64,000 bases of DNA from contig JAMXBB010000004.1 of assembly GCA_024138015.1 (NCBI GenBank), positions 11,570,242 through 11,634,241 of the forward strand, written 5' to 3'. The stretch is from Lumnitzera littorea. Its lineage: Eukaryota; Streptophyta; Magnoliopsida; Myrtales; Combretaceae. Made by a program: the position numbers and the translations under genes. Positions within the stretch are counted from its first letter, which is position 1. Each line of letters starts with the position of its first letter. Under the pieces are notes generated by a model, which did not search any database, was not told the DNA's origin, and worked only from the letters and a program-made list of their open reading frames with translations. Of the stretch, positions 56,165 to 64,000 are shown one piece after another.

Positions 56165-59100
56165 AAAGTGTGAACGTGAACTAACAAGTGTATCAGGCCA
56201 TGGAAGTAATATAAACGATAGGTCAAGGTCGTATTCCACTAAGAGCTAGGTACTAAGTACTAAGCTACTTGAGTTTTTTCATAAGCTAAGCTATCGATAA
56301 TTAAACTAAAAGAGAGAAAAAACTAATTAACAAGGTAAACACTAAACTGAACATCCTAGCTACACTATAAAGGTCCCAAGTCTAAGAGATAAAAAATGAT
56401 CAAATTGAGATTCGCAAATCAATTCTCATTTTAATGAATGTGATGTCTTGAATCGATATTTGAAATTGACTAAATGAAATTTAACTAAACTTACTAAAAC
56501 TTACCCACCTCTAAGAGTAGCGGAATTTTAATTATAACATAAATCCACCCCACTAAGACGATTTATTTATAATTATCGGGTAAATAGTAATCTATTCACA
56601 CTAGAATTACTATTTTAATTAAAAATATGGTTTGAGCATGTCCCCATAACCCAAATCATATTTCCAACAGTATTAAATGCGTAAGTTTATGATTTTAATC
56701 AAAACTTGCATATCCCTATGACGAGCTTTTTCAAAAATTCAAGCCATGTTCATCATGAGTTAATGAAACCCTCCCGAATATCTTATAATTCTTTCTAGTT
56801 AAAAGTGATGACTAAATACTAAATAACTAGATGATCAACACAATAGCAAAATATCCAAATATTAAAAATCAATATCGGAATAAATCATAAAACACATTAA
56901 TCCATTAAATCCATCAATGCAAAACCCAGTAACTATTAAGCACAATATCTCATCACAATACCCAAATAAATCAAGATATATAATAATTAAAATAACAAGG
57001 AAAAGAAAACACTTTAACCCGTATATTCAAATCCAACATCTGATACAAAATCGGCATATTTCGATACATTTGGCACCCAGGAATTTCTCTAGCAAGTTAA
57101 AATAAAAGGATTTAATACCCTGAAATTAAAGAAAACATAATCAAATTAATAAAATAAAACAAAGTTTTTGTTCAATATTTACTACACAAAAAAATAAGAA
57201 AACTCTATTCTCTAAGCTATGTTATTCCTCTTTTCCAGCTACTGTCCTCCGAGCTATTTTCTTTCCTCCGAATATCTAGCCCCCTCTGTCGAGTGTCCTT
57301 CGCCCTTTTTATGCCCCTCAATATTCTCCACCCTATTCTTCTCTTGGGCTAGATATTTACGATAATCCTCCCAATGGACAAGTGGGCCTTCCAAGTGAAT
57401 CCTATAAATATCCCTCTCCCTTGTTCTTAGTTGCTCATCAAATGGCACTAAATCCGCTTGGTGTGTATGCTAAAGTTATTCCTTTATGCTATGGACAAAA
57501 TTAAAAAAAAAAAAAAAAAAAAAAAGCTCTTCCCCTTGATGTTCTTCACATGCGGGCCAATCACCTCTTGAAAATGGGCCATTACTTTTCGTCTTGCCTC
57601 ATTTTGTTATTTCATGTAAGCTTCTGAGCACGAATATTACATGTCAAGCTACAACACGAGAGCAAACATAAGACTATGACTTTTGAATTAGGAGCGGGCT
57701 TTGAAGATGATATTAGACAATTCATGTCATCTTCTGATAAAAAAAAAAAAAAAATTCTTCACAGTTGTTGATATTTCTCGCTCAAGAGCACATGTTAGCA
57801 ACTCAGTTCAGTCCATCAACTTGGTTCTCGACGGCTTAATTAGGATGGAGTTCAGAGAGTTTCTTGGTTTATTTACACGTCAACAACGGAGCTCAAAGTT
57901 GCTGCAAGTTCGGTGAAGCTTTCTAGTCATTCGGCTTACTTTTCCTTAAAATAAAAAAAATTGTTGTCATGTGCCGTGATTGGAGCTGTACAGGCAGCTG
58001 CTGCTCTAGGCATGAAGTTGTTGCAGTTGCTGTCACGGGTTAGGGGCTAATGCTATTGAAGTCCTCTGATGCTGTTCACGTGGAGAGTTGCTCGGTTGGT
58101 TGGCGTGCGTGTGGTTCTCCAAACGAACTCCTCGGTTTAGTGCTTGATTGCTCAACTCAGTGCATTGGGCGCTCTATTTGAATGCCGCGGCTGCTGTTTT
58201 GCGTGAGGAGCTTCTCGGCCTTTTGTTTGATGAATTGCAGCTGTCTCTTGCTTTGGTACACAGCAAGGAGCCACTGTCATGAGCTACTGCTATCTCCAAC
58301 TAGAGGAGCTGCTGTGTGCTCCTCTGTTTCAACCTTGTAGTTTACAGGAAATTTGCATACTTGGAAGTTCATTAGCTGCTGTTTTGGTTGCGTGAAGTTG
58401 CTGCTCATTCAGCTATTGCTCTCTTCTCGTGCTCGGTGATTGCTTGAAGTCCAGCACCTGCTTGGTTTCCGACTTGGCGAAGCTCAGGTGTGGAGTGCTT
58501 TGTTATTTGGTTGGAATGCTGCAGCTGCTACTTGGTTGCTCGAACCTCACAATCAATGCTCATAAAACCTGTCAAACAACCAAAATATGGTAATAAGCCG
58601 ATGTGGGCATCCAAAATAGGATTGGACAATTGTCTTTTGCAACGAATTGTAGGCTAAAAAATAAATTGGGCATTTGGGAAGAATAAATGTGCATCCAAAG
58701 AATAAATGCGTTGGTTTGGCCTGGTGCTGCTGTCTTGCTCGGATTGGTTGGAGTAAGCTGCTGCTATTCTCGGGAATGGAGTTCACGGCACTTCTTTCAA
58801 CTTGTGCCGAACCATGATGAAGTAATTGGGATGCGCGGCACCAACAATTTTTTCATAAAACTCAGCTCCACGTGTTCTGCTCATCCGAGGAGTTCTTCAT
58901 TGTTGTGCTGCTCGCAACATGGTAGATGGGTTACTGTATTTTATTTTTTCTTTTTTAAATATATTGCTGTTTGGTTGTCGTTGAAAGTGCAGGTTCTCAA
59001 CTGTTTTTGTGGTTTGTTGTAGCTGCTCGTTTTCTTCATGTGGAGCTCGGTTCGGTGGTTTCTGCTGTCAGTAGCTACTGCTCGCCGTCTCTTACGTCTG

Positions 59101-60780
59101 AGAAGTGTGTGTGTGGCTATTAAGGGGCATTCAGACCAGTTTTTGTTAAGGAAAATCTCCTGTCAATTATAGCCGAGCGCCATCTAGCTGCTGCTATTGG
59201 ATGCTATGTTAGATTCATGGGGCTACTCACTTCGGAAATTGTAGCTCATAAGTCTCTCTTTTGGTCAATGCTGTTGCTGAACAATTAGGATCAGAAACTG
59301 CTGTTCGTTAGGGCACTCATGTTGTTGTTGTTGTTTGTTGCGACTGCTATGTGTTGGTCAGCACGCAATTGCTTCTCCAAATAAGCTCCTTGGTTCAACT
59401 GCTAGAGTGCCTTGGCTGCTGCTCAACTTGGTTCAAGAGGCTACTATATAGCTCAGATTGGAGTGTTGAAAGTGCATGTTCTCGGTCTAGTTGTGGAGCA
59501 TGCTAGGAAAAGCTAAGGTGCTGTATTCGATGCATAGAGCTTGGTTCAGCTGCTGTTTGGTTGCAGCTATCATGTTATTGAGCTCGGAGCTTGTTGTTCT
59601 GCTTTGGTCAGGAATAGAAATTGCGAGATGGATGCTCTGTTTAGCTCTTTATTTGTAAATCAACTTCAAAATAAGCTCCAAAGAGATGAGCCCACTGACA
59701 TAACCATGGTCTCAGTTGGTATTCTAGTCTGCTACTGTCCTAGGCTGGGAACTCAGCTGCGAGTTGCTGTTGTTATTCAATTGCAACTTGTATTCAGTTC
59801 AAGAAGCTCTGCATCAGCTTGGTTCTTAGCTATCTTGTGCCGTATACCACTCGAGCTAAACACAGCTGAATTCAGCTGCTAAGAATTTAATTCCTCGACC
59901 TGCAATAAAACCAATTAAAACAGAATTCCACAGTCTCGACTCAACATAGAAATGAAATGCAAATTTTTTCCTACCTGAATTGAGTCTAGAGCTCTGTTCA
60001 AATAGGATGGATGTCAAGCAAGCATATGGAAATTTCACTTCAAAGATGAAACATGAGTTGCTGACTTTGCTCGGCCCTTGCTGCAATTAATTATAGTCTA
60101 GTGCCATCAAGGCGCTCTTGAATCAAAATGGGGCTACTTGGTTAGTTGCAACTCTCAACTGTATATCTTGGTGAAGTGAACAACAATAGGTTGGCACTTA
60201 GAACAGCACATATTGGCTACTGTATTGAATTGAGTGCGCCATGTGAAGTCTTCATGTCTATTGTAGACTCAAGTCGTGTGGACTTCTTTGTTGATGTGCT
60301 AAGAGTTGCTACTAAAAATGAGAAATGAAGCTTCAAAATGTTTGCAGCTATGGAGGCTTCATGTTTGGAATGTTTGCTGTTGAAATGGTCAGAAGTGATG
60401 GATCAAACTACATTACCATTTCAAACCATAATTAGCCAAGATATGTAATTCCAGTAGTTTAAATTTCACTTGCCACTGAAAAGCAATCCAAACCAGATAA
60501 TATAAAAGGAAAGGCACTTGAAAAGATGACAATGCTAGACTTTGAAAACATGAAATTGTAATGAAGTTTCCATTCCAAAAGTTAGTTATATTTGAAATCA
60601 AAACCCGTAAAACATATAAACCACTTAAGCTCTATTTTTTATTCTTTACTTGAGATTTTTGAACAATTGACTCAAAACATGTATTTATCAATTTTTAAGC
60701 ATATTTTGCAATAAATATGCTAATACATGCATGAATGTGTACCATTTTGATAAAGATAAATGTATAATTTACACATTTAT
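56165..60780 (-). mobile_element. 4.6-kb unclassified insert in element G
   Basis: This segment separates two G pieces. On the minus strand it starts TGATAAATGTGTAAATT at 60780 and approaches its other end with GTGGAATACGACC...GCCTGATACACTTG near 56190. Both resemble termini of plant LTR retroelements. ACAAG occurs before TGTATCAGG (56191) and at 60783, a possible target-site duplication. No gag or pol motif was found. 57650-60400 is richer in G and C than the rest of the window and full of GCTGCT, AGCTGC and TTGCTG motifs in no constant frame. A 23-base A run lies at 57503. It could be a very long solo LTR or a composite. Confidence 0.4.
57503..57525. repeat. Poly(A) run, 23 bases
   Basis: Uninterrupted A tract. 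A shorter A run lies at 57740-57753. Confidence 0.9.
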
Positions 60781-62464
60781 CACACAAGCCATTGAAGGGG
60801 GCTCAAGGAGGCCTATCCCAAATTTGGTGATGGCTCAAGCAGAGGAATGCCCGAGCTATGTCTTCAAGATGAGCCTCCTGAAGATGTGGCACAAGGTGAG
60901 TAACAGCAACAAGAACAACACATAACAAGCTTGGAGGCAACCTAGCAAAACCATAAGGTCAAGATGATTAAGGTTGACAACAAGCCTTAAGGCTCACCAA
61001 GTCATCATGACGAGAAGGAGCCAACCTCAATGCATGTAGACCTCGATCTCACCAAGTTTTTCTATAGCTTTGTCTTCCCAACCCACTACCCCCACCCCTA
61101 ACCCTCCCCACCTTTTTTCTTTTTTGCTTTTAACTGCTGTAGAGTGATTGTGTTTAACTCTTGTTCTTGTTGCACACAGTTTACAAGAGGACTGCTTAGC
61201 TAAAGGGTAAGGTCTCCAGGCTAAAGGCAGAGGTCAATGAAGAGAAGAAGAAGATCGATGATCTAATCTTAACTTATGGTGACTTAGAGGAAGAGAAGAA
61301 GTCAGCTATCAATGAAGCAACTCGTGCCAAGGCAAATGCCGAAGTAGTAAGGAAAAGTGTAGAGGAGTCTAAAGTTTTGGCAAATGCTCGTAAGTGTGAG
61401 CTAGTTGAGGTGAGGAGAGAAGTAAAGGCAAGTAAGAAGGAGTTTAAGGAAGCTCAAGCTAGGTTTGAGGCTTGGGAAACCAAGCTAAAGGACAACTAAG
61501 ATCTGATGCTGGAGGCAATGTAGAGGATCTTCCAAGAGATTACTTCTAGACCAAACATCGTGGAGGTAGCTACCCAAGAAGGGTTGGAGGAAGGGAGGCA
61601 GTTAAAGGCATAGGTCCAACAAAATTACCTAACCCTTGACCTCAACTTCAACTTCTAGCCAAACATGGGTGCTAACTCGAATGATGGCTCTAAGGAGTTT
61701 GTCGTCGAAGGTAATGAGGGTAACTAAGCCGAGAACCACTAGAAGACCCTTGGTCCTTTGTGTTTTGTTTTTATGCTCTCGTTTTATAAATTTTCCTTTT
61801 ATTTTTTCTCTTTTTCTTTTTTGTTGTACTTAAGGTCAAGATTTCAGCCCTTAAAACATTATACTTGACCGAATTAATGAATGAAAGTAACTTTCCTTCC
61901 AAATATTGTTATATCCTCATAGCTTATTTTATTTTGAGTTTATTTTACATGTTTGCTACTTCCCAATGTTTACGTTGGCTCGAGTGGTCGAGCACTCACA
62001 AAACCATAGGGGTTGAGTTAAATTAGGTGGTGCTTCACTAGGCTTTAAGTTGCACCTAGCACTCAATGTAATAGTACCTCAACTAGGTCAACACTAGGTT
62101 CTTACATTAACTCGGCCTTGTGCATTGCAATTATCATCTTATTTCTAAGTGCTTAGGTATGTTTGATCGAGTCATTCTACCAAGGGATGTTGTTAGCTTC
62201 ATGGCATGGTTGTAGTTGGTCCTTAGTATTGAGCCTCCACAGGTCGTTAAGTAGGCATAGACCTAGTATACCGATTAGATTGATGTACTTAGTTAGAGAC
62301 ACTGACCCTTTGGGTGTGAGTACCATTAATGTACCTAAGGTCTAGGATATAGATCGACTTGATATGCTCAGGACTTAAGACTATCAGGTGTATTGACTAC
62401 TGAGAGTGTCCAGACATCAAGAATGTACATTGACTCAATTATGTGTAAGTCATTTCTTCCCTCG
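60781..62464 (+). mobile_element. Element G, right part
   Basis: It resumes the G coding region after the 4.6-kb insert and contains the coiled-coil frame. 61640-61870 reads as a decayed end of the coding region, followed by a U-rich 3' region (TTTATTTTTTCTCTTTTTC). 61990-62460 is non-coding with no recognised feature. Confidence 0.45.
61200..61499 (+). pseudogene. Coiled-coil segment of element G protein
   Basis: An open stretch of 99 codons with no ATG. It reads KGKVSRLKAEVNEEKKKIDD, LILTYGDLEEEKKSAINEAT, RAKANAEVVRKSVEESKVLA, and VRREVKASKKEFKEAQARFE. The heptad pattern of Leu, Val and Ala with dense Glu/Lys predicts a long coiled coil. It is bounded by TAG (61197) and TAA (61497); beyond the TAA, similar helical sequence continues with further stops (LMLEAM-RIFQEITSRPN). 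Coiled coils at the C-terminal end of plant retroelement gag-like or transposon-encoded proteins are common, so I read this as the C-terminal oligomerisation part of the G protein (inference). A captured host coiled-coil gene fragment is the alternative. The upstream exon-like piece at 60828 begins MAQAEECPSYVFKMSLLKMW. Confidence 0.55.
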
Positions 62465-63108
62465 TGATGCGTCTACAGGGTCATATACATGAAGGATGCA
62501 CCATGATGAATAGGAATGAAAAGAAAACAAAAGGGATTAGCAAACTTTGGATAGCTATCAGCTTGATATGATGCACTAACTGATCCTATGCGACTTAATC
62601 CTAACATTCAATATGACACATAGATGTAGTATTAAGGTCATTTGCCATGAACTCTTACTAAAGGAGCTAAATAAGAGCCAAGGAAAGTTAGAGAACATAC
62701 AAGTTACTCTACCAGGAAGATTGTAATTCAATAATGAAAGTATGATGTCTGCGTACAGGAAAAAAGGAGGTTTGTATACTAGCCCCACTAAGGTTACAAG
62801 TGTACAAGGAAAAGATAAAAAAGGATTAAATACAAAAGATTCCTTAAATATACTAAAAAGGGGTAAAAATAACAAATAATGTTCTGTACAGAAAAGTATG
62901 AAATGCTGTGGTAGAAGGCAAGTGTCAAGTGGTGGTTAGTGGTTCATAATGCAACTGAGCCTATTGATATCAGTTCTTGGATAACTTAACACTTCTAAGA
63001 TACAGCTCGAATGAAGTCAGGAGAGATTTGGAAATTGGCTCGACTTGATTTGGTTCAAGTTCAAGCTTAGATGTTCAAAATTATCTAGAGCCTCTCCAGG
63101 TTAGGTAA
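62465..63108 (-). mobile_element. E-type LTR fragment
   Basis: It starts TGATGCGTCTACAGGG like the E LTR at 41194. It keeps the same order of blocks (GAAAAGAAAACAAAAGG-like, TTAGCAAA, TAGCTATC-GCTTGATATGATGCA, GATCCTA, CTTACTAAAGG, AAGAGTTA/AAGAGCCA). The similarity fades before the end, so the right part is truncated or replaced. Confidence 0.7.
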
Positions 63109-63234
63109 TGTAAACCCCTAAAAACTTTAGTATAAGCTAAACTAATCACTAAGAAATATCTAAAGATATACTCAAGATAGGCTAAAATTGCTATGAAAGA
63201 TTTGAGAGACATGCCTAAGACTTAATAAGACATC

Positions 63235-63286
63235 TATAAATAGTATTAGAAACTACCCACTATAAATAGTATTAGAAACTACCCAT
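63235..63286. repeat. 26-bp tandem duplication
   Basis: TATAAATAGTATTAGAAACT plus ACCCA(C/T) occurs twice in a row without mismatch in the first 25 bases. Confidence 0.9.
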
Positions 63287-63975
63287 ATTATTTAGAATTG
63301 ATTAGTCAAAGATAGGAATAGTTAGTCAAATAAAGTCGACATAGTAATGTTATTTAAATCAAAACACTTAAAGAAAACTAACAAACTAACTAAATAGATT
63401 TTTAAAACCAACACATGAAACAAAAGAAAGAGACCCTAATGAGACTATGATTTGCACCAATTACATGTGTACATCAACACATATAAAATGAGAATTCAAG
63501 ACCTAAGAAAGGAAAAGCAAATTTGAACGAATAATTGACCAATTATGTAAACACTCTAAACTTATCTACATATGGTGCCAACTTCATGTGTACATCAACA
63601 CGTGAAAAATAATGCAAGACTAAGACAAAGAAGAAGAGGCAAAGTTGGACAAGCAACCTTTTATCTAGAAGCAATGAAGTCATGAATGATGAAATTACTT
63701 CATTACGTCATGCCTTAACTCATCAATTCTAGAAGATAAGACTCTTAAGTCAATAAGGAAACCTCATAAGAAGGTATACTAAATCTAGAAGATATGATGT
63801 CACGGATGATGAAATTGAAATGAGAAAGAAAAACATGTAGAAATGGAATTGGACAAATCAAGTGGTGGCAAACAAAGTGGATACATGTACCATGTTTCAA
63901 ATTATTTCAACATAGTGAAAATTTAAGTCCACAAAGCAGTAAAGCTTATAAGATAAGCTAAACCAACCTTTTTCC

Positions 63976-63983
63976 TATAAATA
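63976..63983 (+). promoter_or_regulatory. TATA box near window end
   Basis: TATAAATA in a CCTATAAATAAGCCCCACC context, as in plant LTR and gene promoters. The transcribed part lies beyond the window. Confidence 0.55.
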
Positions 63984-64000
63984 AGCCCCACCATTCTCTT

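Larger units (their letters stand above)
63109..64000 (+). mobile_element. Possible 5' LTR start of another element (cut by window)
   Basis: TGTAAACCCCTAAAAACTTT at 63109 looks like a gypsy LTR start. The stretch is non-coding with internal repeats: a 26-bp tandem duplication (63235-63286), two TGTGTACATCAACAC copies (63466, 63590) and two GATGATGAAATT-type blocks (63682, 63798). A TATA box follows near the window edge. Confidence 0.45.

Noticed and set aside
58687..59882. 111- and 113-residue frames in the GCTGCT-rich block
   Set aside because: Cys/Leu-rich translations of a repetitive sequence; no start context or domain support.

Overview
This is nuclear DNA of a flowering plant, very probably a dicot. 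It is AT-rich and packed with LTR retrotransposons. It carries a decayed chloroplast insertion, and it holds wreckage of a TIR-type disease-resistance gene, a gene class that points to a dicot. I found no intact host gene; every protein signal is a transposon remnant, a plastid pseudogene or a broken resistance-gene piece. Gene and family calls rest on motifs read by eye; no search was run.

Layout. 1-5552: two long LTRs (A and B) joined head to tail. 5553-7952: 3' end of a copia-type element with its LTR. 7953-12881: a ~50-bp minisatellite, a possible tRNA-derived SINE, a decayed gypsy integrase and AT-rich filler. 12882-25247: a minus-strand Ty1/copia element, interrupted by a 3.5-kb solo LTR (C), a 3.2-kb chloroplast segment (rps12, rps7, ndhB) lying between two ~400-bp direct repeats, and a TRIM element inside its 5' LTR. 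25248-38640: a resistance-gene graveyard with an LRR fragment, a tandemly duplicated upstream region, a TIR exon split by a hAT-like element, an internally deleted gypsy element with perfect target-site duplication, and several foldback or hAT-type MITEs. 38640-62464: an old retroelement with a gag-like and coiled-coil coding region (G). It is split by gypsy element F (41081-55256), which itself contains gypsy element E (41194-46815) in its 3' LTR and a Tat-like solo LTR (48786-50754). G is split again by a 4.6-kb unclassified insert (56165-60780). 62465-64000: an E-type LTR fragment and the start of another LTR with a TATA box at the window edge.

The relationships are mainly stratigraphic. 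Copia came before LTR C, which came before the plastid insertion. G came before F, which came before E and the solo LTR. The resistance-gene upstream duplication came before the MITEs and the gypsy element that interrupt its copies. I saw no operon-like or multi-gene functional system and no convincing new biological system. The strongest oddities are the ~400-bp duplication flanking the chloroplast DNA, the CA|TG junction of LTRs A and B, and the TIR exon with mutually compensating frameshifts plus a hAT insertion.
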